Part shown: piece by piece, positions 8,789 to 16,711 of the stretch
Position numbering within the stretch: position 1 is the first letter of the stretch
Layout of the letters: each line of letters starts with the position of its first letter
Source: Streptomyces sp. NBC_00239
Lineage (GTDB): Bacteria; Actinomycetota; Actinomycetes; Streptomycetales; Streptomycetaceae
Direction of reading: 5' to 3'
Assembly (NCBI RefSeq): GCF_036194065.1
Contig: NZ_CP108096.1
Location: 248,001 to 312,000, forward strand
Length of the DNA stretch: 64,000 nucleotides
Translations under genes and position numbers: made by a program
Notes under the pieces: model-generated
Told to the model about the DNA's origin: nothing
What the model saw: the letters and a program-made list of their open reading frames with translations, nothing else
Databases searched by the model: none

Positions 8789-9847
8789 CTACACCGAGCC
8801 CTCGGCCTCCAGAGACCGGAGTGCGTCGTCCGCCGCAGCTGCGAGGGGATGCTCCGGGGCCGAAACCTGAACGGTGTGTGTGAGGGCGAGGCGTGCGGTG
8901 TCGGCACGGCCGTGCAGGTGCGCGGCGATGCCCAGCGCGTACTGATCGTCGACGTCCGCGAACACCTCCCGCGTCCGCTTCCACGCGCCATCGTCGAGGG
9001 GACGGGCCTTATGCCCGTGATCTCCGTTGTCGGCGCCGGCCGCGTAGCCGAGCACCCGCCAGGCGTCCGACTCGCCGCCGCGTGCACGGAAGAGAAGTCC
9101 CGTCGTGGCGCCCTCGGGGATGGAGCTGGCCCAGTCCAACGCGCGCCGGAACGCGTGCAAGGAGTCGTCGCAGCGACCCTGTGCCTCCCACAGGCTCTGC
9201 AACTCGTCCTCGTGGAGCGGGCGATGGACACCGCAGCGACGTACGTCGACGACGGCCTGGACCAGCCGATGCCCGTCGGGGTTACTCCGCGCTCCGCGCC
9301 GGTAGTGCTTGATCAGGTTCTCGCCGCCGACGAGCGACTCGGCGATCCCTTTGCTGACGGGGTAGCCCATTTCCCTGAGCCAGGACCGCTCGCGCGGGGT
9401 CAGCGTGAACGGCACCGTGATGCGGTTCGCGTATTCCAGGAGGACCGTCCGGGCAGGGGCGGTGGCTGCCGAGCTGTCCCGCAGTACGCGGTCGGCCCAG
9501 AAGGTGTCGATGCTGGCCAGCACCAGGGCGCGGGGGAGGACCTGATCGAGGATTCCGCGGCCGAGCAGGACGAGGTCGGCCGGCGTCAGGCCGTCGAGCC
9601 ACAGGACGTACGGGCCGTCCCCGCTGAACAGGCTTGGAAGGTCTGGCCGGGCCGCAAGGTCGGCAGCGGTGAGCCGGTACAGCCGCCCGTGCGGGAGGCA
9701 GCTCTGGACCGCCTCGTACATCGACCGCGTGATGCCCGACAGGGGAGGACCGACCAGCAGCACCATGGGGTTCACGGGGCCGGCGGCCGACTTCAGGAGC
9801 CGGGTGACTTCCTCGACCGGATCGTTGCGGTCACCGGGCTGGGTCAC
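8789..9847 (-). CDS. STAND-like P-loop NTPase with degenerate Walker A
   Basis: The 352-residue product starts with GTG overlapping the upstream stop (GTGA). Residues 33-42 read GPPLSGITRS, positioned like a Walker A loop after a hydrophobic strand, but the usual Lys is Ile, so ATP hydrolysis may be lost or altered. A Walker B-like strand YVLWLDGL follows near residue 80. The second half is helical and repeat-like, as in the C-terminal scaffolds of STAND proteins. Coupled with the HD gene upstream and followed by a nuclease gene, it could be the sensor/regulator of a three-gene module. The lost Lys is a notable departure from the family. Confidence 0.6.
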   Translation of the reverse strand: MTQPGDRNDPVEEVTRLLKSAAGPVNPMVLLVGPPLSGITRSMYEAVQSCLPHGRLYRLTAADLAARPDLPSLFSGDGPYVLWLDGLTPADLVLLGRGILDQVLPRALVLASIDTFWADRVLRDSSAATAPARTVLLEYANRITVPFTLTPRERSWLREMGYPVSKGIAESLVGGENLIKHYRRGARSNPDGHRLVQAVVDVRRCGVHRPLHEDELQSLWEAQGRCDDSLHAFRRALDWASSIPEGATTGLLFRARGGESDAWRVLGYAAGADNGDHGHKARPLDDGAWKRTREVFADVDDQYALGIAAHLHGRADTARLALTHTVQVSAPEHPLAAAADDALRSLEAEGSV

Positions 9848-10383
9848 GCGGGCCCTCCCACAGGAGCCGAGGACGAGCCGAAGACTTCATCCAGCTCGGC
9901 GAGCAGCGCAGGATTGACGATCCGCACGATCGCCTCGACGTCGGCGCGGCTCGCTGCCGGCCACAATGCGGCGCGCGCCGTGCGGTACTTCGCCGTCAGG
10001 CGCTCCCGCTTCTCCGCCGGGAGCTGGGCGGCTCGGTCGGGGCGGCTGTTGTGGGCGTTGTCGGAGATCTTCAGGAGCGTCGCCGACCGGTCGGCGGTGA
10101 TGCGCCGGATTTTCTCCTCGTACGTCATGCCCGCCTCGTTGGTCACCGCCTCGACGATCCTGACGACCCGCTCGGGAATCCCGGCGCCCGCCAGCTTCTC
10201 GGCGGTCCAGTCGGTGTCCTGCACGACGTCGTGCAGGAGGCCCGCCATGACGAGCTCGTCGCCGAACGGCGCGAGCCCGGCGGCCACCGCGCGGACATGC
10301 TCGATGTAGGGGACGCCGATCTTGTCGACCTGGCCGGCATGCGCGCCCTCGGCCAGAAGGTCGACCTCGCTGACGGACAACAT
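9844..10383 (-). CDS. HD-domain (p)ppGpp hydrolase-like protein (Mesh1/SpoT type)
   Basis: The 179-residue product is read from ATG 10383, preceded by GAAGGAG at a good distance. It shows the Mesh1/SpoT hydrolase pattern: GQVDKIGVPYIEHV with His29, LLHDVVQDTDW with His51-Asp52, and KISDNAHN further on, which corresponds to the last metal-binding motif. The synthetase half of RelA/SpoT is absent, so the likely activity is removal of the pyrophosphate from alarmone-type nucleotides. It is translationally coupled to the NTPase gene (GTGA overlap), suggesting a functional link; small alarmone hydrolases also occur as antitoxins or defence components. Confidence 0.75.
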   Translation of the reverse strand: MLSVSEVDLLAEGAHAGQVDKIGVPYIEHVRAVAAGLAPFGDELVMAGLLHDVVQDTDWTAEKLAGAGIPERVVRIVEAVTNEAGMTYEEKIRRITADRSATLLKISDNAHNSRPDRAAQLPAEKRERLTAKYRTARAALWPAASRADVEAIVRIVNPALLAELDEVFGSSSAPVGGPA

Positions 10384-10504
10384 GATTGCTCCTTCACCGG
10401 GCGGCACCCGGCTTCGATCTCGACCGTCACACGGCCTGGTTGGTTGGAAAACACCCTGCCCTACGCCGAGCGGCGCCGGGCACGGAGTACGGCAGCGATG
10501 CGGA

Positions 10505-10900
10505 TCAGGCGGCGGCCGCAAGGGCAGCCAGGACGAGCGCGGTGACGTGACCGGCCTGGTCGACGAAGGCGGCGCCGCCGTTGGCCGCGTACTTCGGCGC
10601 CCGGCCGACGTGCTCCATCCACCACAGGACAGGCCACCGGCGGTCCAGAAGAGCGTGCGAGGCGCCGACCCACGCCAGGGAGACGGCCGTGATCGGACCG
10701 CTCAACGGCAGGTTCAGCACCGCTGTGCCCAGGGCCAGCAGCACCGCCGAGACGAGTACGTGTGTCGCGGCGTGGGACAGGTTGGCGCACCATCCGGTGA
10801 TGCCGGGCTCGGCCTTGTGCTCGGCCTGGTGATCGCTCTGCAGGGCGTAGTCGGAGAGCAGATGCGCGGCGTACAGCAGAACGAACACGGTGGCGAACAA
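10505..10900 (-). CDS. DUF3307-like membrane protein
   Basis: The 131-residue product, starting at TTG 10900 with GGAGG nine bases upstream, has about three to four hydrophobic helices. The first segment, AAHLLSDYALQSDHQAEHK, matches the conserved start of DUF3307 membrane proteins (a His/Asp pair in the first helix), and a further His lies in SHAATHVLV and SHALLDRR. The family has no established biochemical role. It sits 121 bases upstream of the HD gene in the same direction, so it is probably co-transcribed. Confidence 0.7.
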   Translation of the reverse strand: MFATVFVLLYAAHLLSDYALQSDHQAEHKAEPGITGWCANLSHAATHVLVSAVLLALGTAVLNLPLSGPITAVSLAWVGASHALLDRRWPVLWWMEHVGRAPKYAANGGAAFVDQAGHVTALVLAALAAAA

Positions 10901-11121
10901 GGGGAAGTGCCTCCATAGCCACGTGAGTTGCGCGCTTTGGGGTGCGCTGACTCACTGTGCTTGCGCCTTGCCTGTCGCTCCGCTCCCGAAGACCAGACGG
11001 GGCGTGACGCCCCTCACAGCGGCGCAGAGGCGAGCGGACGGCGCACGCCGATGGTCCGAGTACGAGGCGGGCGGCGGAGGCGGGGAGCCGGGCACGGGGC
11101 GCTCAGTTTCGGTCCAGGTGG
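10901..11121. other. Intergenic stretch without recognised gene
   Basis: This 221-base gap inside the leftward gene series contains no coding frame with convincing composition and no clear promoter. The ribosome site of the downstream TTG-started gene lies at its left edge. Confidence 0.5.
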
Positions 11122-11358
11122 TCATCCTGCCGTCGGGTCCTTGGCGCCTTCGGCACCTTTGCGGATCGCGCGGGCCACTCCCTCGAAGGCGTCGAGCGCG
11201 CGGGCGTCGAAGCGTCCGTGATGGGTCTGGATGTCCTTGCCGAGCTGGTCGTAGAGGCGGGCAGCATCACGGAACCGGCCCTGCTCTTCGGCCTGCGCGG
11301 CGTTGGCCATCCGAAGTTCGACCTCTGCGTCGCTGAGGTCCTGGTCCTGATCGCCCAT
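11122..11358 (-). CDS. Small TPR-like protein
   Basis: The 78-residue product starts at ATG 11358 with AGGAG eight bases upstream; a longer frame in the same phase exists but is basic and not protein-like. It is predicted helical throughout, with AAQAEEQGRFRDAARLYDQL resembling one tetratricopeptide-like helix pair. This suggests protein-protein interaction. It lies 85 bases after the membrane-protein gene of the same operon. Confidence 0.65.
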   Translation of the reverse strand: MGDQDQDLSDAEVELRMANAAQAEEQGRFRDAARLYDQLGKDIQTHHGRFDARALDAFEGVARAIRKGAEGAKDPTAG

Positions 11359-11443
11359 CCGGTGATCTCCTGACTTCCTGGGGCTGGGAATGCCGTCGCG
11401 CGGAGGTGGGCGCCCTGGGCGTAAGCGCCGGGCGGGTTGTTCC

Positions 11444-12406
11444 TCACGGTGTTTCCGTCCCGCCGGACGGAGCCGCGGGGTGCGTGCTCGTCGCCACCGG
11501 TGAGGGCAGCGCCACGGCGGCGGCATCCTGTGCCGACTGCAGCGCTTCGTTGAAGAGGTCGAGGGCTTTGGCGACCTCGTCGCTCATCCCCTCGATCTCG
11601 GCGACCGCGAGCTCATCGCGGGCGGTGGACGCGAGGAGGTCGAGGAGTTCCTCGGTCCCCGTGGCCAGTTGCCGCAGCTGCCTGAGCTCGTGACGCCGCC
11701 GTTCGGCCTCGGCGATCTGTGCGGCGTAGTGCTCCAAGGCCTCGACGCGGCGCCCGATACTGGCCAGGCTGATCCGCAGGACCTTGTTGCGGGGTTCCAG
11801 GGCCTGCGCCACCACCTCGCTCACCGCCTGCGTGGGGCCTTGTCCGGCCACGCGGCTGTAGGTGCGCAGCGAGTCGGCGATCTCCCACACCTGGCTGTCC
11901 AGCCGACGGTCGTTGTGCTGCTTGTCAGCCGGGTCCAGCCGCTGCACCGAGGAGCGCTGTACATGGGAGACGGCCCGTGCGGCACGGGCAAGCAGCTCGC
12001 CCGCGTCGGAGTCGAGTTCCTGGTTGAGGACGAAATGGGCGTGCACAGCGGCTATCCGGCGCAGTGCCGACAGGCGCCGTCGGCGCTTCGACACCGCGAT
12101 CGCGGCGGCCAGCCCGTAGGCGCAGATTCCAGCTTCGGCCATGGGCACGCTGCGGGCGAACGCACTGAGCAACATCCATCCGAACCACCAGGAGGCGCGA
12201 CGCCCGCCGAGCGGGTCGGCCAGCCCCCACCACTCGCTGGTGAGGTCAGAGCTCAGCGCTGCGCGCAGCTGCGCGGGCTCGGCCTGCCGCAGGAGCTCTT
12301 GGACAGGCGCCGGCAGTTCCGGGTCCAGCGTCAGCCGCGGCACCACCATGCCGGTCTTCTCTCCGTCCGCCGGCTGCACGCCCGCGGGCTTCCACCATTC
12401 CGTCAC
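11444..12406 (-). CDS. Membrane-anchored coiled-coil hypothetical protein
   Basis: The 320-residue product starts at GTG 12406 behind GAGGGGAG. A hydrophobic region at about residues 70-105 (WWFGWMLLSAFARSV, then ICAYGLAAAIAV) could span the membrane, followed by basic residues KRRRR. Residues about 110-290 are strongly helical with heptad-like patterns, and the last 20 residues are Pro/Thr/Ser-rich. No family was recognised. It is 36 bases downstream of the preceding gene, so co-transcription is likely. Confidence 0.65.
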   Translation of the reverse strand: MTEWWKPAGVQPADGEKTGMVVPRLTLDPELPAPVQELLRQAEPAQLRAALSSDLTSEWWGLADPLGGRRASWWFGWMLLSAFARSVPMAEAGICAYGLAAAIAVSKRRRRLSALRRIAAVHAHFVLNQELDSDAGELLARAARAVSHVQRSSVQRLDPADKQHNDRRLDSQVWEIADSLRTYSRVAGQGPTQAVSEVVAQALEPRNKVLRISLASIGRRVEALEHYAAQIAEAERRRHELRQLRQLATGTEELLDLLASTARDELAVAEIEGMSDEVAKALDLFNEALQSAQDAAAVALPSPVATSTHPAAPSGGTETP

Positions 12407-12442
12407 CTCGGTGACTCCCCTCCTCGCAGGTGTGGCCGGTCC

Positions 12443-12883
12443 TCAGCCCTCGTGGTGCGCGTCGGCTACGACGACGGCGGGCGGAGCGAACGAGGCCAGC
12501 GCGCGCAACACCTCGTCGTAGACGACCTGCTCGCCGAAGACCTTCAGCTCGAATCCCTGGACACCCCGCGCGAACCTGGCCTCGTGGGCCGGGCCCTGCC
12601 GTACGACGAATCCCTTGCCGCCGCGCAGCAGCGCGGCGTCGATCTCGGAGATCCACGTCTGCTCGTCCGCCACTTCGGCGGCGGGCTCGACCCAGATCTG
12701 ATGCCACTGCGTGGAGGCCTCCGGCCCGTACACCAGATGGAAGCGCCGGCCGAAGTGGCCGCCGTTGACGACCTGCTGCTGGCGGAACTGGCGGCTGAAG
12801 ACCACCGCGTAGGCGCCGTCGAAGGACTCCACTTCGAGGACGTCGCCGTCCCCCGCCCAGACCTGCCCTGCGCCCGGCCTCAC
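12443..12883 (-). CDS. Hypothetical protein, translationally coupled
   Basis: The 146-residue product starts with GTG 12883 overlapping the upstream stop (GTGA). A longer frame exists upstream but runs through the neighbouring gene. It is a mixed alpha/beta protein (VLEVESFDGAYAVVFSRQF, WISEIDAALLRGG) without a recognised domain. Its place inside the coupled cluster 12.4-15.9 kb suggests it works with those products. Confidence 0.6.
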   Translation of the reverse strand: MRPGAGQVWAGDGDVLEVESFDGAYAVVFSRQFRQQQVVNGGHFGRRFHLVYGPEASTQWHQIWVEPAAEVADEQTWISEIDAALLRGGKGFVVRQGPAHEARFARGVQGFELKVFGEQVVYDEVLRALASFAPPAVVVADAHHEG

Positions 12884-13269
12884 TGGTCCGTCTCCGAGCC
12901 AGCCGGAGCGAGGTGCTCCTTCTCGGCGCGGCACGGACCCTGCTCGGGCAGCGTCAGACCGCAGGTGCCCCACCCGGTCTGCGCGGTGCACCGCTCCAGC
13001 CGGATGTCGCCGAGCTCGCGCAGCGCCGTGGAGAGAGCGGCCGCCGTGGTCACGACTTCCTGCCAGGTCTGCTCGGTGCGGGTGCGGGGCCACTGTTTGT
13101 GCCGCGCCTGGCTGAACGCCTGCTGGGGCTCGGCCAGCTGCGGGTAGCGCGAGGTCCAGCCCAGGCTCGCCTCGTCAAGCATCGACAGCGGACCGGTCAG
13201 CTCGGGCGACAGGTCCTTGACGCGTTCCAGAGCATCGGCAAGCTGGCCGGAGGTGAAGTCCTTATACAT
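12880..13269 (-). CDS. Hypothetical protein with C-terminal cysteine pair
   Basis: I chose ATG 13269 (MYKDFTSGQLADALERV) because GAAGGG lies six bases upstream. An alternative ATG at 13353 overlaps the stop of the preceding gene (ATGA) and would add a low-complexity Ala/Pro/Ser leader. The 129-residue product is mainly helical; Cys residues in ERCTAQTGWGTCGLTL and GPCRAEKEHL near the end could bind metal. It is followed by a GTGA overlap with the next gene. Family unknown. Confidence 0.6.
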   Translation of the reverse strand: MYKDFTSGQLADALERVKDLSPELTGPLSMLDEASLGWTSRYPQLAEPQQAFSQARHKQWPRTRTEQTWQEVVTTAAALSTALRELGDIRLERCTAQTGWGTCGLTLPEQGPCRAEKEHLAPAGSETDQ

Positions 13270-13349
13270 GTGCGTCCCTTCTTCGGTGCGGGATAACGGG
13301 GAGGGCTGTGCGGACGGTGCAGCCGAGGCTGCGGCCGCGGGCTCGGGCG

Positions 13350-14216
13350 TCATGCGCCGGTGAGCAGCAGGCGAGCTTCCGGCTGCGCCCGCTCGTGGAG
13401 GGGTTCACGCGGCTCCACCTCCCCGGCGATGACGCGCGCCGGGCCGACTGCATGGACCCGGCCGGCGATGACGCCGCACCGGCGCAGGTAGTCGAGGAGA
13501 TGCAGGGCGAGAGCGGGCGGTACGTGGGTGAGCTTGACCTCCACCTCGCTGGCGTCGTGGTTCAGCGTCACCCGCCCGTCGACGGGCAGCGCGACCTGGC
13601 CCTCGGGCACATGATCACGGCCGGACCAGAATGAGGTGTCCCGGTCCGGAGCGGAGCGCGGGTCCAGCCCGCCGATGCCGTGAAGGCCAGGCACGAGCTG
13701 TTCGATGAGCTCGTTCAGCCCGGCCCGCGCACGCCGCGCCGCTTCCCTGCGGCCGGCGGCTTCCAGCGCCTCGCGGAGGGTGTCCTGGTAGGCGGGCATC
13801 AGCCGGCGCAGCACGTCCCCGGCGATGGCATCCGGGTCACGGTCCATCGACACGGTGATCGGATCGGCGCGCCATCCGCTGTAGCCGTGCGGGTATCCGG
13901 TCTCCACGGTGAGGCGGCGGCCGGCGGCGCCCTTGCGGGAACGCCCGTGGTGCCGGAAGGAGAAGTGCATCCCGTCGCGGTGGCCCACCGTCACGTTGCC
14001 CCAGTGAGCGGGCGTCATGGTGTGCGTCCAGCCGCCGCCCTCGACGCCACGGGCGTTGAAGGCTGCCGCCACGCCGCGCCCGAGAGCGTCGAAGTGGGCC
14101 AGGGTCCGGGCCAGTTCGGCCTTGCTGCGGGCGTCCTGAAGGAAGTCGTCACTGGGGGAGACGACCGCCATGAGGGCCTGGTCGAGTGCGGGGTCGGGTT
14201 CCTGGTGGTGGGCCAA
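13350..14216 (-). CDS. Hypothetical protein of a coupled cluster
   Basis: The 288-residue product starts at TTG 14216, nine bases after AAGGAG. The first half contains aromatic and His-rich stretches (WTHTMTPAHWGNVTVGHRDG, HFSFRHHGRSRKGAAGRR); residues about 140-180 form an Arg/Ala-rich helix, and the C-terminal part is beta-rich. No domain recognised. It lies 42 bases after the preceding gene and overlaps the possible upstream start of the next one, consistent with one operon. Confidence 0.6.
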   Translation of the reverse strand: MAHHQEPDPALDQALMAVVSPSDDFLQDARSKAELARTLAHFDALGRGVAAAFNARGVEGGGWTHTMTPAHWGNVTVGHRDGMHFSFRHHGRSRKGAAGRRLTVETGYPHGYSGWRADPITVSMDRDPDAIAGDVLRRLMPAYQDTLREALEAAGRREAARRARAGLNELIEQLVPGLHGIGGLDPRSAPDRDTSFWSGRDHVPEGQVALPVDGRVTLNHDASEVEVKLTHVPPALALHLLDYLRRCGVIAGRVHAVGPARVIAGEVEPREPLHERAQPEARLLLTGA

Positions 14217-14258
14217 GTCGAGATCTCCTTCATGGGACGGGGACGGGGACGGCGAGGG

Positions 14259-15098
14259 CTAGCGCGGGAGCTGGGCCGCGGCCGCGTGCAGGTCACCGAG
14301 CTCGGTGACCGCCGCGGTGAGCTCCGGGAGCTCCTCCCAGGCATCGCGCCGCGGGTCGGGCAGGGCGGCCAGAGCATGACGCTCGGCGAAGGCCCGGCCC
14401 TCGGCGGTGAGCTGCAGCTGGGCCTCCTCCTCGACGAGGCCGCAGGCGATCGCCGCGCGCACATCGGTGTGCAGGGGCGCCTCGAAGGTCATGTAGCGGC
14501 GGACGTCGTGGTCGGCCAGGCCGAGCAGGACCTTGAGGACGCCGGCCGGATCGAGGTAGTCGTCGGAGTTCGGGCTGGCGAGCACGTGGGCGACCGTGTC
14601 CTCGAACGCCGTCTCCACCGCCTGCTGGTCGACTCCGTAGGCCTTGACCTCGATTACGCCACGGGGGCGGAACTCGATGCCCCGGCGCACCGCCTGGGAG
14701 GTGAACCAGCTCTGGAACTCCCAGACGCTGCGAACGTACGGACCGCTGGCCTGCAGCTCGCGCCGGCGGGCGAAGCCGGTGAAGCTCGCACTGCGCGCAT
14801 GCTGCGTGTGGAACGCCGGCACCCGGGTCCATACCGCGGCCATCCCGCCCGGTCCGCGAAGGCGCCAGTGCTCCTGCGTGCAGGACTCGACGTGTCCCGT
14901 GAGCCGCTCCGCGGATTCGGGGTATCCCTCGGCCCGGTCGCGGTCGATCGTGCCGGCGTGGACGCTGTTCCACTGCTCGACGAGCTGCTGCGCGTGGCCG
15001 GCGTCGAAGAACGCCTCGCGGTGGCCGTTGAGAACGGCGATGTGGAGATCCGTGTCCGGACGCGCTGCGGCTACCTCGCCGGCCGCGGCCGCGGTCAC
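14259..15098 (-). CDS. Hypothetical protein of a coupled cluster
   Basis: The 279-residue product starts with GTG 15098 overlapping the upstream stop (GTGA). Visible features are a beta-rich first half, an Arg-rich central segment (FTGFARRRELQ), VIEVKAYGVDQQAV and a helical C-terminus with several Leu-Glu repeats. The EVK triplet resembles a nuclease motif but lacks a convincing upstream Asp pattern, so I do not call a nuclease. It is co-translated with the preceding gene. Confidence 0.6.
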   Translation of the reverse strand: MTAAAAGEVAAARPDTDLHIAVLNGHREAFFDAGHAQQLVEQWNSVHAGTIDRDRAEGYPESAERLTGHVESCTQEHWRLRGPGGMAAVWTRVPAFHTQHARSASFTGFARRRELQASGPYVRSVWEFQSWFTSQAVRRGIEFRPRGVIEVKAYGVDQQAVETAFEDTVAHVLASPNSDDYLDPAGVLKVLLGLADHDVRRYMTFEAPLHTDVRAAIACGLVEEEAQLQLTAEGRAFAERHALAALPDPRRDAWEELPELTAAVTELGDLHAAAAQLPR

Positions 15099-15952
15099 TT
15101 GGCCCCCTCCGGGCCGGCGTCGCCGGCGGACGGGGCGGTGATGCCGGAGTGGCGCTCGCCCTTGCCGGTGAGGGAGACGACCAGGTCCTCCTCGTGGCCG
15201 GCGTCCAGGTCCTTCGTTTCCTTCTTGAAGATCTGACGGGTGCGGACCAGGCCGTGCTCCTCGAGGGCGCCGAGCGCCACGATGATGTCGGAGTCGTCGG
15301 GCTGGGCGTGCAGGTGCAGCTGGTGGCCGTTGCCGATGACGCCTTCGATCGCGCCGGCTGCGACCTGGTGGCCGGCGGCGGGGGAGGGCACCTCGGTGCC
15401 GTAGGACGTTGCGGCGAGGGTCTCCAGCAGGGCGCGCTCGAGCGGGCTCAGGGGGATCTCGGTGCGGCGCACCCCGGGCGTGCGGTTGTACTCCTTGTCC
15501 GCGAACCTGCGCACACCCTCGGCGAGGTAGACCGGCCCGGAGGCCAGCTCCTGGACGAGGTAGGGCTCCAGCGCGGGGCGCAGCTGGCTGGCGCGCTGCT
15601 TCGTGTTGCCGGTGATCTGCGCGACCTCGGCCATGCCGGCCAGTTCCGGCACGAGCGGCAGGGCCTGCTGGCGGTCGAACTCGTCCTCCGTGAGCACTTC
15701 GAAGCCGCTCATCTTGTTGGGGTAGATCTCGTGCTTGAGCAGGGCGCCCTGGACGTACTCGACGCCGCGGGTGCCGGCGTCCACGGGGCTGTCCGCCTCG
15801 ATGAACAGGCGCACGGTCAGTCCGCCGGCGGGGGAGGAGCCGACGGAGGCGTCGTAGCGGGAAAGGTCCTCGTGGACAGCGCTGATGATCGTGTCGGGCG
15901 GCAGCTCGCTCACGTCGTACTCCACGCGCACGTTGTAGCTGGTCTGGGTCAT
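15095..15952 (-). CDS. Hypothetical protein, possibly winged-helix C-terminal half
   Basis: The 285-residue product has ATG 15952 behind GAGGAAG. The first 90 residues look like an alpha/beta domain (YNVRVEYDVSELPPDTIISA). Residues about 160-250 (LSPLERALLETLAA, IVALGALEEHGLVRTRQIF) resemble a helix-turn-helix with a wing, so DNA binding is possible. Its stop overlaps the next GTG. No family recognised. Confidence 0.6.
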   Translation of the reverse strand: MTQTSYNVRVEYDVSELPPDTIISAVHEDLSRYDASVGSSPAGGLTVRLFIEADSPVDAGTRGVEYVQGALLKHEIYPNKMSGFEVLTEDEFDRQQALPLVPELAGMAEVAQITGNTKQRASQLRPALEPYLVQELASGPVYLAEGVRRFADKEYNRTPGVRRTEIPLSPLERALLETLAATSYGTEVPSPAAGHQVAAGAIEGVIGNGHQLHLHAQPDDSDIIVALGALEEHGLVRTRQIFKKETKDLDAGHEEDLVVSLTGKGERHSGITAPSAGDAGPEGAK

Positions 15953-16030
15953 GGCTTCCTCATCTCGGGGGCAGGGCAGTGACGGCGCGGTCGGCCGGGC
16001 GCCGGGGGTGACCCCGGCGCCCCCGGCCGA

Positions 16031-16303
16031 TCAGCGAGTGCGCTGGGGCTTGGGCTTGCCCTTGCGCTCGGTCTCGTGGACGAAGCCGAAGCGCTTGAGA
16101 TTCGCTTCCGCATTCTTCAGGCTGCGGTATTCGCTTGGGGTGCTGGACAACGTGGTGACGAAGGTCAGCTCCTCGCTCTGCTCGTCGGTGGCCTCGGAAA
16201 GGACGAGGTACACCTTGTAGTGGCTGCTCTTGGTCTCTACGAACCGAAATCCCTGCTTTTCAGCCTTCTTCTTCAGCTGGTTCAGGTCCTTCTTGGTGGC
16301 CAT
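16031..16303 (-). CDS. Small HicA-like or dsRBD-fold protein, first gene of the operon
   Basis: The 90-residue product begins MATKKDLNQLKKKAEKQGF, and the segment RFVETKSSHYKVYLVL resembles the helix-strand-strand core of HicA-type small proteins (which carry a catalytic His in G-x-H-x-x-Y/F). The His in SSHYKVY would match. The C-terminus is basic (RKGKPKPQRTR). No HicB-like partner is adjacent, so it may be an RNA-binding protein rather than a toxin. ATG 16303 is preceded by TTAGGGGAG and a promoter at 16337-16366. Confidence 0.6.
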   Translation of the reverse strand: MATKKDLNQLKKKAEKQGFRFVETKSSHYKVYLVLSEATDEQSEELTFVTTLSSTPSEYRSLKNAEANLKRFGFVHETERKGKPKPQRTR

Positions 16304-16336
16304 GTTCTCCCCTAACGCTTAACGCCGTCAAGAAAT

Positions 16337-16366
16337 ATGATCCCACACATCACTAAACAACGTCAA
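16337..16366 (-). promoter_or_regulatory. Promoter of the 16.3-6.5 kb leftward operon
   Basis: On the minus strand TTGACG (16366-16361) is followed after 18 bases by GATCAT (16342-16337). It does not carry the GACCCT element or TACATT box of the promoters further right. It appears to serve about thirteen same-direction genes, since no other convincing promoter was seen down to 6.5 kb. Confidence 0.55.
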
Positions 16367-16711
16367 GCATTGTGAAAAACTAGCCCTAGGGGTGTGGGGA
16401 GCGACCCCCGACGGAGCCACCATGCGGCCGTGACGCGGCCTCGGACACCACCCCTGATCCGGCAGGACACAGCGCGGCAGCCACGTCCGCGCACGGCGGT
16501 CGCGGTGGCCGGAAACGGGCACAGCCGCTTCGAGGCGAGCGCTATGGTGTCCCCCGGGCAGAGACTGCTGCCTCCGTCCGCACCCGGTGGCCCGGACCCA
16601 CAGGTGCGCCAGCGGCGGGAAGAGACGAATCGTCACGTCAGTAGCACCGCCACCCCTTGCGTCTGTCGGCGCGCCGGTCCGGGCAGTCGTGCCGCGGAAA
16701 CGGATCCCCCC
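16367..16711. other. Divergent intergenic region
   Basis: This stretch separates the leftward operon from the rightward ParA-like gene. It contains one variant of the polar word (ATGGTGTCCCC at 16544) but no coding frame with convincing composition and no clear rightward promoter. Confidence 0.5.

Noticed and set aside
6845..10309. 1154-codon plus-strand frame
   Set aside because: It lies antisense to the nuclease, NTPase and HD genes, which have motifs and ribosome sites.
14600..14680. EVK motif suggesting a nuclease in the 14259-15098 product
   Set aside because: The motif reads VIEVKAYG but no upstream Asp with proper spacing or strand pattern was seen.
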